Shown: positions 7,665 to 15,045 of the stretch, in pieces
Layout: each line of letters opens with the position of its first letter
Position numbering within the stretch: the first letter of the stretch is position 1
Origin: Caryophanales bacterium UBA7029
GTDB taxonomy: Bacteria; Bacillota_I; Bacilli_A; RFN20; CAG-826
NCBI GenBank assembly: GCA_002494205.1
Contig: DLBE01000043.1
Coordinates: forward strand, 1-15,407
DNA: 15,407 bases
Direction of reading: 5' to 3'
Notes under the pieces: model-generated
The model's input: only the letters and a program-made list of their open reading frames with translations
Databases searched by the model: none
Told to the model about the DNA's origin: nothing
Made by a program: the position numbers and the translations under genes

Positions 7665-8138
7665 ATGTTTAGAATTGGATTTTCGGAAGATATACATAAA
7701 AAAGAAGAAGGAAGAAAACTTGTTTTGGCTGGTGTTGTTTTTCCTAATGAAATAGGACTTAAAGGGCATAGTGACGCGGATGTCGTAACTCACGCTGTTA
7801 CTGAGTCAATTTTGGGTGCTTTAGCTCTTGGTGATTTAGGAAAGCATTTTCCAGACAATGATCCAAAATATGCAGGAATTTCCTCATTAATTTTGCTTGA
7901 TGAAGTTGTAAAACTTATGGAAAAAGAAGGTTTTAAAGTCGGTAATATTGATGTTCAAGTCGCCTGTAAATCTCCTAAATTACAAAGCAAAATAGTGCAA
8001 ATGAGAGAGTGCTTAGCTAGTCATTTAAAAACTGATATTTGCAATGTGTCTATAAAAGCTTGTTCATACAACGAGGTAGGACCAATAGGAAAAGGCGAAG
8101 CAATTAAAGCATCTTCTTATATATTGCTTGAGAAATAA
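7665..8138 (+). CDS. ispF: 2-C-methyl-D-erythritol 2,4-cyclodiphosphate synthase
   Basis: A 157-residue, normal-length IspF. It cyclises CDP-ME-2-phosphate in the MEP isoprenoid pathway as a cytoplasmic trimer. Seen: zinc ligands D9 and H11 (EDIH in place of the usual FDVH), GHSDADVVTHAV with the third zinc His, and LGDLGKHFPD. The C-terminal motif usually written KATTTEKLGFTGRGEG reads KACSYNEVGPIGKGEA, so the phosphate-binding Thr and magnesium-binding Glu positions appear changed to Ser and Asn. It could be a divergent active enzyme or one losing function. No other MEP gene is in the window. SD AAGGGG starts in the ychF stop codon (TAAGGGG). Confidence 0.93.
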   Translation: MFRIGFSEDIHKKEEGRKLVLAGVVFPNEIGLKGHSDADVVTHAVTESILGALALGDLGKHFPDNDPKYAGISSLILLDEVVKLMEKEGFKVGNIDVQVACKSPKLQSKIVQMRECLASHLKTDICNVSIKACSYNEVGPIGKGEAIKASSYILLEK

Positions 8139-8146
8139 ATTTCTCC

Positions 8147-8175
8147 TTGCGTATAAGTAGAGTCGTTTATATAAT
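8147..8175 (+). promoter_or_regulatory. Strong promoter of the argS operon
   Basis: TTGCGT (8147-8152) and a perfect TATAAT (8170-8175) are 17 bases apart. The predicted start is near 8182, only about 10 bases before the argS ATG (8192). No SD lies in that interval, so the message is nearly leaderless. Confidence 0.78.
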
Positions 8176-8191
8176 AGAGCGTTAAAAATTT

Positions 8192-9817
8192 ATGAATATT
8201 GAAGAAACACTTAAATTAAAAATAGCAGAATCACTTAAAAGTGAGGGAATAGTTTTAGACGTTAACGATATTATTATTGAAAAGTCAAAAACTCCTGAAC
8301 ATGGTGATTATGCTTCAAATGTTGCTTTAAAGTTTGCTTCTCGTTTCGGTACTAATCCAAGAGAACTTGCAACTAAGATTGCCGATAAAATAGATAAAGA
8401 ACTAGTTGAGAAAGTTGAAATTGCTGGACCAGGTTTTGTAAATTTCTTTATTAAGAAAAATGCAATCAATTCAGTTGTTTCTCAAATTATTTCTAAAGGC
8501 GATTCCTTTGGAAAAGGTGAGAATAAAAACAAGAAAATAAATGTCGAATTCGTTTCTGCAAATCCTACTGGTGATCTTCATCTTGGCCATGCTCGTTGTG
8601 CGGCAATTGGTGATTCAATTTGTAGATTATATGAATTTGCAGGTTATGATGTAACACGTGAATTTTATATAAATGATGCCGGAAATCAAATTAATACTTT
8701 AGGTTTATCTTTAGATATTCGCATTAGACAACTTCTCGGGGAAAAGATTGAACTTCCAGAAGATAGCTACCATGCAAATGACATAGTTGATATAGCAAAG
8801 CTATATCTTGATAAACATCCAGGTGAATATAAAGTTGGTGACGAAAGTTCATTCAATAAACTTAAAGCATTTGGTATGGAAGAAGAGTTAAATAAGATTA
8901 AAAGAGATCTTGAACTCTTTAGAGTTAAATTTGATATTTATTCTTTTGAAACTGATGTTCGTGCGAATAACCACGTTCAAGATGTTTTAGAGAACAAATA
9001 TGGAAAGTATACTTACAAACAAGACGGCGCTATTTTCTTAAAAACGACAGACTTTTTAGATGATAAGGATAGAGCGGTTGTTAAATCAGATGGCTCTTAC
9101 ACTTATTTAATGCCCGATATTGCTTACCATCTTATTAAGCTTTCCAGAGGTTATGATAATCTTATTGATGTCCTTGGAGCAGATCACCATGGTTATATTA
9201 ACCGTATGAAGTCTGCTTTAATGATGCAGGGTTATTCAAAGGACACTCTTGAAGTCGAACTTGTCCAAGTTGTGAGATTAATAAAAGATGGTGTAGAGGT
9301 AAAAATGTCTAAGCGTACTGGCGCCGGTGTTTCACTTAGAGAACTTTGTGAAGAAGTCGGTGTTGACGCTGTTAGATATTTCTTTGCTGCTAGAGCAGCA
9401 TCATCTCATTTAGATTTTGATTTAAACTTAGCACTTGAACAAAGTTCATCAAACCCTGTCTACTATGCGCAATATGCACATGCTAGACTTTGCTCAGTTT
9501 TAGAGTCTGCTAAAGATATCAAAATTGATGAATCTGCCACAAACTTAAAAGAGGAATCCGAAAGTGAATTATTAAAAAAACTCATGGAATTCCCGCATAT
9601 TATTGAAGTTGCAGCCACAAAAAGAGCCCCTCACATGCTTGCTACTTATATTCAAGAATTGGCAGCAGACATTCATTCTTTCTACACAAATTGTAGATTA
9701 ATTGATAGAGAGAATCTTGATGTAACTTCATCCCGTTTAGCGTTAGCGAAAGCGGCAAAAATTGTTATGAAAAACGCGTTAGGCGTTCTAGGAGTTTCTG
9801 CTCCAGTAAAAATGTAA
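8192..9817 (+). CDS. argS: Arginyl-tRNA synthetase
   Basis: A 541-residue class Ia synthetase that charges tRNA-Arg. Seen: N-terminal additional domain (1-90) with EHGDYASNVAL, HIGH-type motif SANPTGDLHLGHAR (HLGH 130-133), REFYINDAGNQI, LGADHHGYI, KMSKR (371-375) and a C-terminal DALR anticodon-binding domain beginning near NPVYYAQYAHARL. The length is at the short end for ArgS (550-590 is common), with no motif missing. The start at 8192 aligns with family N-termini although no SD precedes it. It is first gene of a five-gene unit; rpoE follows after 16 bases. Confidence 0.97.
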   Translation: MNIEETLKLKIAESLKSEGIVLDVNDIIIEKSKTPEHGDYASNVALKFASRFGTNPRELATKIADKIDKELVEKVEIAGPGFVNFFIKKNAINSVVSQIISKGDSFGKGENKNKKINVEFVSANPTGDLHLGHARCAAIGDSICRLYEFAGYDVTREFYINDAGNQINTLGLSLDIRIRQLLGEKIELPEDSYHANDIVDIAKLYLDKHPGEYKVGDESSFNKLKAFGMEEELNKIKRDLELFRVKFDIYSFETDVRANNHVQDVLENKYGKYTYKQDGAIFLKTTDFLDDKDRAVVKSDGSYTYLMPDIAYHLIKLSRGYDNLIDVLGADHHGYINRMKSALMMQGYSKDTLEVELVQVVRLIKDGVEVKMSKRTGAGVSLRELCEEVGVDAVRYFFAARAASSHLDFDLNLALEQSSSNPVYYAQYAHARLCSVLESAKDIKIDESATNLKEESESELLKKLMEFPHIIEVAATKRAPHMLATYIQELAADIHSFYTNCRLIDRENLDVTSSRLALAKAAKIVMKNALGVLGVSAPVKM

Positions 9818-9833
9818 AGAAAGGGGTATATTT

Positions 9834-10244
9834 ATGAACAACAAATCTTTACTTGATTATGGCTATGATGTGTTATCATCATCAAGCGAACCAATTAAAT
9901 TTATTGATTTATTCAATAAAGCAGTAGAATTAAGCGGTTTAGAACTTTCCGAGAGCGAAAGAAAAACTAAAATGGCAAAATTCTATACCCAACTTTCCTT
10001 AGATGGACGTTTTATCACTTTAACAGATAATTTCTGGGATTTACGTTCACGTCATAAATTTGAACAAGTGCATCTTGATATGATAGATGCTTATTCAGAT
10101 GAAGAAGACGAGGTTGATGAGGAAGAAGAAGAATTACTTCGTCAAGAACTTGGCGAACAAGTCGAAGAAAAAGAAGAAGAAAGTGATGATCTCGACTTCG
10201 ATAAACCTGTTAAAGATGCAGATGAAGAGGATGAAGATTTCTAA
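9834..10244 (+). CDS. rpoE: RNA polymerase delta subunit
   Basis: A 136-residue Gram-positive transcription factor. It binds RNA polymerase, displaces nucleic acid and speeds recycling, making initiation sensitive to the level of the initiating nucleotide. Seen: N-terminal HARE-HTH domain (about 1-80, ending KMAKFYTQLSLDGRFITLTD and WDLRSR) and a C-terminal tail from about residue 90 that is almost entirely Asp/Glu, the polyanionic arm typical of the family. SD AAGGGG precedes the ATG. The stop shares a base with the nrnA start (TAATG). The repeated GAT/GAA codons in the tail are low complexity, not a separate repeat element. Confidence 0.93.
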   Translation: MNNKSLLDYGYDVLSSSSEPIKFIDLFNKAVELSGLELSESERKTKMAKFYTQLSLDGRFITLTDNFWDLRSRHKFEQVHLDMIDAYSDEEDEVDEEEEELLRQELGEQVEEKEEESDDLDFDKPVKDADEEDEDF

Positions 10245-11209
10245 TGAATCGATATATTAAAGAAGTCTTTACACTCATAAAAAAGTACGACGTCATAACA
10301 ATTTTTGGCCATGTAAATCCAGATGGTGACTGTTATGGTTCTAGCTTGGCTCTTCGTGAGTTAATTAGAATTAACTTTCCAAAGAAGAAAGTCTTTTCCC
10401 TTGCTGGTACATTACCGCAATTTGAAGAAAGACTTGCAAAGCAAGACACAAATGTTGATGATGAACTTATCAAAAATAGTTTAGCAATCTTAGTTGATGT
10501 TTCAGAAACTGAAAGAGTATCTGATCAAAGAGTCGTGACTGCTAAACAAATAATTAAAATTGATCACCACATTGAATCAAAACCTTTTTATGGAATTAAA
10601 TGGGTTGATGAAGATGCTATTGCTGCATGTCAAATGATTGCTGAGTTTGCATTTTCTTTAAAATTAAAGATGAACAAGCTTATTGCTGAACTTCTTTATT
10701 TGGGCATTTGTACCGACTCAGGAAGATTTAGATACGCTCCAACAAATGCTAAAACCCATAGAATAGTCGCAAATTTATTAGAACTTGGTGTTGAAACAGA
10801 TTCATTATTTAAGATTCTTTATCTTTCCGATGAAGCATATGTTAAATATCAAGCTTTGCTTGTTTCTAAGTTTAAAAGAACTGAGCACAATGTTGTTTAT
10901 TGCTTTGCGGATGTCATTGATTACCAACAATTTGGTTTAACTTTTGACCAAATTTCTAAAAATGTTAATGTCATTGGCAATATTCGTGGGTGTCCAATTT
11001 GGGTTTTATTTACCCGTTCACCTGAAAACTTTATTCGTGTTGAGTTTAGAGCTCATAAGATAAACGTTCAAAAAATTGCTGTTAAGTATGGCGGTGGTGG
11101 CCATTTACATGCTGCTGGCGCTAGACTTGAAAATCAAAAAGATTTTACTTTAGCTATGAAAGTTGTTGAAGATCTTGATAAAGCAGCTGCGGAGGCACAA
11201 AAACAATAA
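10244..11209 (+). CDS. nrnA: DHH-family nanoRNase / pAp phosphatase
   Basis: A 321-residue DHH-DHHA1 phosphoesterase of the NrnA (YtqI) family. Such enzymes degrade 2-5 nt RNA and dephosphorylate 3'-phosphoadenosine 5'-phosphate (pAp). Manganese ligands are visible: GHVNPDGDC (H23, D27, D29), D85 in LVDVSET, and IDHH (D107, H108, H109). The DHHA1 substrate motif GGGGHLHAAGA is at about 283-293. A related family member (cyclic-dinucleotide GdpP) is ruled out by the absence of membrane and GGDEF-like domains; c-di-AMP intermediates remain possible substrates. It overlaps rpoE upstream and the next gene downstream, each by one base. Confidence 0.93.
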   Translation: MNRYIKEVFTLIKKYDVITIFGHVNPDGDCYGSSLALRELIRINFPKKKVFSLAGTLPQFEERLAKQDTNVDDELIKNSLAILVDVSETERVSDQRVVTAKQIIKIDHHIESKPFYGIKWVDEDAIAACQMIAEFAFSLKLKMNKLIAELLYLGICTDSGRFRYAPTNAKTHRIVANLLELGVETDSLFKILYLSDEAYVKYQALLVSKFKRTEHNVVYCFADVIDYQQFGLTFDQISKNVNVIGNIRGCPIWVLFTRSPENFIRVEFRAHKINVQKIAVKYGGGGHLHAAGARLENQKDFTLAMKVVEDLDKAAAEAQKQ

Positions 11210-11994
11210 TGTTTGAGCGCGAACTTGAAGTTGCATTACAAGCAGTAAATTCAGTTCGTGAATTAATTTTAGAAATTTATAACTCTAACGATTTAGGAGT
11301 TGAAATTAAACCAGATAATTCGCCTGTTACTAGGGCTGATAAAGCCGCAGATAAGAAAATTCGTGAAGTCTTATCAACGGCTTTTCCTTTATATTCTTTA
11401 TTAACAGAAGAGTCTGTTGATGACAAAAATCGTTTAAAAAACGATTATGTTTGGATTGTTGACCCAATTGATGGAACAAAGGATTTTGTTGCAAAAAATG
11501 ACCAATTTACTGTGAATATTGGGCTTTCTTACAAGCATAAAGCGGTTCTCGGAGTTATTTTGGTTCCGGTAACAGGAGAAATTTATTATGCAGTTGAAGG
11601 TGAAGGTTCCTTTTATCTTAAAGATAAAAATGCAGAGCCTGTAAAGCTTCATTGTAATAATAAAATTAAAGATGTTACGACATTAGTGTCCAATTTCCAT
11701 TCAAATCAAACCGAAATGGATATGATTAAAAAACATTCCGACATTATTAAACATCAACGCAAGTTAGGTGCTACTTTAAAAGGTTGCATAATAGCAAAAG
11801 GTGAGGCTGAAATGTCATATCGTTTCTCTTCAAATACAAAAGAATGGGATACTTGCGCTATGCAAATTATTGTTGAAGAAGCTGGTGGTTATCTTCTTAA
11901 ATTTGATGGTACTCCGATACGTTATAATCGCGAAGATGTCTATAACCATGACGGCTATATTATTTGTAATCGAAAAGAAAATTTCTTATTATAA
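11209..11994 (+). CDS. cysQ: 3'(2'),5'-bisphosphate nucleotidase, inositol-monophosphatase family
   Basis: A 261-residue magnesium-dependent phosphatase. The CysQ branch converts pAp to AMP, relieving inhibition of sulfotransfer and of RNA-degrading enzymes. Family metal motifs are intact: E67/E68 in LLTEES, DPIDGTKDF (D85, D88, T90) and EWDTCA (W213, D214). The KDF version of DPIDGT-x-x-F and the LTEE spacing favour CysQ over SuhB-type inositol monophosphatase, but substrate cannot be proven from sequence. A GGAGG at 11191-11195 within nrnA lies 13 bases before the start. It ends in a double TAA. Adjacent, overlapping nrnA may act on the same substrate, pAp. Confidence 0.85.
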   Translation: MFERELEVALQAVNSVRELILEIYNSNDLGVEIKPDNSPVTRADKAADKKIREVLSTAFPLYSLLTEESVDDKNRLKNDYVWIVDPIDGTKDFVAKNDQFTVNIGLSYKHKAVLGVILVPVTGEIYYAVEGEGSFYLKDKNAEPVKLHCNNKIKDVTTLVSNFHSNQTEMDMIKKHSDIIKHQRKLGATLKGCIIAKGEAEMSYRFSSNTKEWDTCAMQIIVEEAGGYLLKFDGTPIRYNREDVYNHDGYIICNRKENFLL

Positions 11995-12010
11995 TAAGTG
12001 AGGAAAAATT

Positions 12011-13579
12011 ATGAAATTTAGAAGAATTATTTTGCCACTCGTTGCTCTTTCTTTAACTGGTTGCACTAAAAAACCTTTAGTCATACCAACAGTCGATGTT
12101 GATAAAGTTAAAGTAAATTTACCAAGTATTCCTAAAAGAAATACTGGAGCAATTAGATCCGAAGGCGATTATGAATACATTGATTTGTATGAATTATCGG
12201 ATTTCCATGGCGCAGTTAATTATGAAAATGATGATCACACATATGTTGGTCTAAAGAAACTGTCCACTTATTTTGAAAATAAGAGAGCTAAAAATAAAGG
12301 TGGTACAGTTCTTCTTTCTTGTGGTGATATGTTCCAAGGATCCGCAGAATCTAATTTAACTCGTGGTTACATGGTTAATTATTGCATGCAATACATGGGT
12401 TTTGATGCTATGGCTATTGGCAATCATGAGTTTGACTGGACCGATGCATGGCTTAAGAAAAATGCTGAATTGAAGTATAATACTTCAACCATTCCTTATT
12501 TAGGTGCAAATATTACTAAAAATGGTAAAATGCCAAGCTTTATTAAAAAGTCTACTATTGTAAAACGTGGAAATTATAAAATTGGTGTTATTGGTGCTAT
12601 TGGTAGCGAACTTGAAGATTCAATTTTGCAGAGCGTAATTAAAGGTTATAATTTCTCATCTTATGTCGATATCGTTGAAGAAGAAGCCGCAAGACTTAGA
12701 AATGAAAAGGCTTGTAATTCAGTAGTTCTTCTTGTTCATGATGGAATTGGTAATATCCCTGTAATAAACGGAATTGATGCCTTTTTCGGAGGACATGCTC
12801 ATGAGGACACTGTGGGTGCTGTTAATGGTAGACCGGCAGCCGCTACAGAAAACTATGGTCAATCAGTTGCTCATATGGCTTTAAAATTCAATAAATCTAC
12901 TAAAGAATATGTTTCAACCGAATGTGCTCCGGAACCTTGGGATCAAATGAGCGACGTTGCACCTTCACTTAAAGAAGATAAAAATATCGCAACAATTATG
13001 GATTCATATTCAAGTGAACTAGATAAAATTAAAAATATTAGATTAGGCTCATGCGATGATGATTTAGCTATTGATGGTGCACTCGCAAATATTGCTACAA
13101 AAACAATGCATGAATCTGCAGTTAAATTTGTAAGTGAAAATAAAGGCTACAAGATTGCTGGCAAGAACATTATATGTTCTTTAACAAATAGTAAAGGTGG
13201 AATTAGAGTAGATATTAATAAAGGAAAAATCCTTTATAATGATGTTTATCGTTCATTCCCATTTGATAACGAAATCGTTTTAGTGCAAGTTACTGGTCAA
13301 GACATTATTGATCATATTAAGGATGTAAGCCAGCTCGCTATTTATAGAACATTTGAAAGCTTACAACCAATTAATGAGACCAGCAAATATTACATTGCAA
13401 CTACTGATTATTTAGCACTTTCAAAGCAATTTAAACCTTTGAAGGAATGCCAAGAAAGTGATTTGATTCGTACTGGTAAAATCTTAAGAGACGAAGTTGC
13501 CTATAAGATTTACGATATTGACAAAGTCAAAAATGCTGAATGGGATAGAGGAGATACTTGTTTCACTCCAATATTCTAA
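12011..13579 (+). CDS. 5'-nucleotidase / UshA-type metallophosphatase lipoprotein
   Basis: A 522-residue surface phosphatase, probably tethered to the outer face of the membrane. The N-terminus is a lipoprotein signal with lipobox LTGC (Cys18) after RR and a hydrophobic stretch. The metallophosphoesterase domain carries all expected ligands: SDFHG (D64, H66), CGDMFQGS (D106), GNHEFD (N138, H139), VLLVHDG (H243) and GGHAHED (H262, H264). The C-terminal 5'-nucleotidase domain has NSKGGIRVDI and YNDVYRSFPFDN. It likely hydrolyses extracellular nucleotides for salvage; related 2',3'-cyclic phosphodiesterases look similar. SD GAGG lies 7 bases before the ATG. Last gene of the argS unit; a strong terminator follows. 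Confidence 0.92.
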   Translation: MKFRRIILPLVALSLTGCTKKPLVIPTVDVDKVKVNLPSIPKRNTGAIRSEGDYEYIDLYELSDFHGAVNYENDDHTYVGLKKLSTYFENKRAKNKGGTVLLSCGDMFQGSAESNLTRGYMVNYCMQYMGFDAMAIGNHEFDWTDAWLKKNAELKYNTSTIPYLGANITKNGKMPSFIKKSTIVKRGNYKIGVIGAIGSELEDSILQSVIKGYNFSSYVDIVEEEAARLRNEKACNSVVLLVHDGIGNIPVINGIDAFFGGHAHEDTVGAVNGRPAAATENYGQSVAHMALKFNKSTKEYVSTECAPEPWDQMSDVAPSLKEDKNIATIMDSYSSELDKIKNIRLGSCDDDLAIDGALANIATKTMHESAVKFVSENKGYKIAGKNIICSLTNSKGGIRVDINKGKILYNDVYRSFPFDNEIVLVQVTGQDIIDHIKDVSQLAIYRTFESLQPINETSKYYIATTDYLALSKQFKPLKECQESDLIRTGKILRDEVAYKIYDIDKVKNAEWDRGDTCFTPIF

Positions 13580-13584
13580 TTAAG

Positions 13585-13616
13585 AAAAACAACCATTGAT
13601 TCAAATGGTTGTTTTT
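13585..13616. terminator. Bidirectional terminator between convergent genes
   Basis: AAAACAACCATT (13586-13597) pairs perfectly with AATGGTTGTTTT (13604-13615) around a 6-base loop, with A-run on the left and T-run on the right, so it can stop transcription from both sides. It separates the lipoprotein gene (plus) from the nifU-like gene (minus). Confidence 0.92.
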
Positions 13617-13617
13617 T

Positions 13618-13866
13618 CTATTTCTTCTCAGGCATCTCGCTAGCGAGTTTAACACCTAAAACTCCGGGAACTTCTTCCATCAATATAATTTCTATTCCGT
13701 CAGAAATAGTTGTATCAATGAGCATACAATCGGCGCATGCGCCTTTCATATTGACATAGACAATGCCGTCAATAAAATCAACAAATTCGACATCTCCTCC
13801 ATCTCTATTAATGAAGGGACGGACTTTGTCGAGAGTTTCTTTAATTAATTCGATTGTTTTGTCCAT
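13618..13866 (-). CDS. NifU C-terminal-domain Fe-S scaffold protein
   Basis: An 82-residue protein that is just the NifU-like (Nfu) domain. Such proteins carry a transient [4Fe-4S] cluster at a dimer interface and hand it to target enzymes. Seen: VRPFINRDGGDVEFVD (15-30), conserved in the family, and the cluster motif GACADC (C44, C47). The residues after the second Cys are MLIDTT where a Pro-x-Ser pattern is more usual. The C-terminus GVLGV also fits. The start codon lies only about 3 bases after the predicted transcription start and has no SD, so it appears leaderless. The gene ends in TAG, the only non-TAA stop in the window. Confidence 0.92.
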   Translation of the reverse strand: MDKTIELIKETLDKVRPFINRDGGDVEFVDFIDGIVYVNMKGACADCMLIDTTISDGIEIILMEEVPGVLGVKLASEMPEKK

Positions 13867-13875
13867 AGATACAAT

Positions 13876-13903
13876 ATTATATAACTCTCATTTATTAAAT
13901 CAA
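13876..13903 (-). promoter_or_regulatory. Promoter of the nifU-like gene (leaderless)
   Basis: Read on the minus strand, TTGATT (13898-13903) and a perfect TATAAT (13876-13881) are 16 bases apart. A start 7 bases beyond falls near 13869, while the ATG begins at 13866. There is no room for an SD. Confidence 0.68.
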
Positions 13904-13918
13904 TAAATGTGTTATATT
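13891..13918 (+). promoter_or_regulatory. Divergent promoter of the RQC-like gene (leaderless)
   Basis: TATATT (13913-13918, 5/6) with a poor -35, TTTATT (13891-13896), is 16 bases apart. The start would fall at about 13925, just ahead of the ATG at 13927. It interleaves with the minus-strand nifU promoter. Confidence 0.5.
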
Positions 13919-13926
13919 ATTTAAAT

Positions 13927-14325
13927 ATGGCAAGAAGAAAGAGAACAAACGAGTTTAGACTAACTGTCTCGCATTATAAGATTTTGCAAACAGTCAATGA
14001 ACTAAATAAAGTTAAGAAATACCCGACTGCAAAAGGTATAAACAATATTCTTCAAGGAAAGCTCGATCCTGAGACTCGTAAATACATTGAATTAAAGACA
14101 TTTGGAACTCTTTTGTCTTATCCGGGAAGAAGACTTTGCTCTTATATTCTTAATATGGAAAGAAGAGGTTTTTTGTCCTATATCTATGATAAGAAGAGTG
14201 ATGCGATGTATTTAAGATTAACTGAAAAAGGTGAAATCGAAGTATTCAACTATGAACGAAAACATAAGAACGAATACACACATAAAGAACCACATAGAAA
14301 AGCAGAAATAGTGGAAATCAAATAA
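13927..14325 (+). CDS. RQC-like winged-helix nucleic-acid-binding protein
   Basis: A 132-residue basic protein; I chose the ATG at 13927, not the in-frame ATG at 13909, because the -10 box lies inside the longer form and the shorter protein begins MARRKR, a sensible basic tail. Residues 15-103 read like the RQC winged helix of RecQ helicases and of stand-alone RQC-minor proteins: an ILQGK segment (41-45), a short helix ending in TFGTLL (58-63), then YILNMERRGFLSYIYD (73-88), recognition helix and wing, and YLRLTEKG. The C-terminus (110-132) is charged and probably flexible. No helicase domain is present. The domain match is from memory and moderate; an unrelated winged-helix regulator is the alternative. 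A strong terminator follows at once. Confidence 0.6.
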   Translation: MARRKRTNEFRLTVSHYKILQTVNELNKVKKYPTAKGINNILQGKLDPETRKYIELKTFGTLLSYPGRRLCSYILNMERRGFLSYIYDKKSDAMYLRLTEKGEIEVFNYERKHKNEYTHKEPHRKAEIVEIK

Positions 14326-14354
14326 AAAAGACTTCGATGATTCGAAGTCTTTTT
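14325..14354. terminator. Bidirectional terminator between convergent genes
   Basis: GACTTCG (14330-14336) pairs with CGAAGTC (14343-14349) across a 6-base loop, extended by A-run (14325-14329) against T-run (14350-14354). It ends the RQC-like gene on the plus strand and the membrane-protein/tRNA unit on the minus strand. The stem begins inside the stop codon. Confidence 0.9.
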
Positions 14355-14368
14355 ATAAAATAATAAAA

Positions 14369-14932
14369 TTATTTATGCAAGTATGAATATGTTGGTCCTT
14401 TTTGTTGAGTAGGATGTTTTGCTTCATCTTTCATTGTAAGGAATGTTCTATAACCCATTAATAATCCTGTAGCCATTGTTAATGATCCAAGAACATATGG
14501 AACCCATGACATATTGCTAAATTCACCGTTTTCGCTTAATTCATAAACATTTTTGTATGGTACTGCTGAAGCAGATGAAGATGTGAAGAATAAAATTGCA
14601 ACAGTGATTAATGCAAGGACTACTAATAATGAAACAAATGATGATTTTTTTGAAAATAATAAACCTATAAATATAAGACCTAACATAACTAATGCGGCAA
14701 TGCCAGAGGCAACCGGAGTACCAATTGCTTTAGAAGATCCAATATGTTTAACGGTTGCGAACATCCATTCATAACCACTTAAGTAATAATTGTAAGTTGT
14801 TTTTAAACCTATTTTGCTAACTTCGAAATGTGCATATTGACCAGGAAGTGCTAAAAATACAAATGATAAAATAACGATAGCTAAAGCTAATGTAATAATT
14901 TTATTTTCTTTTATGAATTTAATAAGCTTCAT
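14369..14932 (-). CDS. Four-helix membrane protein of unknown function
   Basis: A 187-residue integral membrane protein that I do not recognise. Predicted helices are at about 11-30, 73-93, 98-118 and 144-164. A 40-residue outer or inner loop (31-72, YNYYLSGYEWM) follows the first helix, and a Ser/Ala-rich turn (117-124) is followed by an acidic loop NVYELSENGEFSN (128-140). The tail from 165 is hydrophilic, ending TYSYLHK. The first helix after a basic start could act as signal anchor. SD GGAG is 7 bases before the ATG. The ATG lies 22 bases beyond the CCA end of tRNA-Gln(CUG), with no terminator or separate promoter visible, so it is probably transcribed with the tRNAs. Confidence 0.85.
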   Translation of the reverse strand: MKLIKFIKENKIITLALAIVILSFVFLALPGQYAHFEVSKIGLKTTYNYYLSGYEWMFATVKHIGSSKAIGTPVASGIAALVMLGLIFIGLLFSKKSSFVSLLVVLALITVAILFFTSSSASAVPYKNVYELSENGEFSNMSWVPYVLGSLTMATGLLMGYRTFLTMKDEAKHPTQQKGPTYSYLHK

Positions 14933-14954
14933 CTATTTTCTCCTTTTCATTTAT

Positions 14955-15029
14955 TGGTTGGGGTGACTGGGATCGAACCAGTGAGTGACGAGTTCAGAGC
15001 CCGCTGCCTTACCGCTTGGCTACACCCCA
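14955..15029 (-). tRNA. tRNA-Gln (anticodon CUG)
   Basis: A complete cloverleaf with encoded CCA. The acceptor TGGGGTG/CACCCCA uses the U1-A72 pair typical of tRNA-Gln, and the discriminator is A. The D arm is GCC...GGC. The anticodon stem GCGGG/CTCGT has two G-U pairs, with loop CTCTGAA, so the anticodon is CTG (plus-strand bases 14995-14997). The T arm ACTGG-TTCGATC-CCAGT is regular. It reads CAG, which is a minor codon in such an A+T-rich genome. Confidence 0.95.
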
Positions 15030-15045
15030 ATTATTTTTAAGTAAA

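Noticed and set aside
10095..10242. Repetitive GAT/GAA stretch as a repeat element
   Set aside because: It encodes the acidic tail of the delta subunit; codon-level low complexity explains it.
11801..12001. 66-codon plus-strand frame overlapping the end of cysQ
   Set aside because: It is an alternative frame of a gene with conserved catalytic motifs (EWDTCA) in the main frame.
13909..13926. Earlier in-frame ATG for the RQC-like gene (MLYYLN extension)
   Set aside because: The extension lies over the -10 box and has no SD; MARRKR at 13927 is a better N-terminus.
14553..14774. 73-codon plus-strand frame within the membrane-protein gene
   Set aside because: It is antisense to a gene with clear helices and SD, and has no SD or family resemblance of its own.
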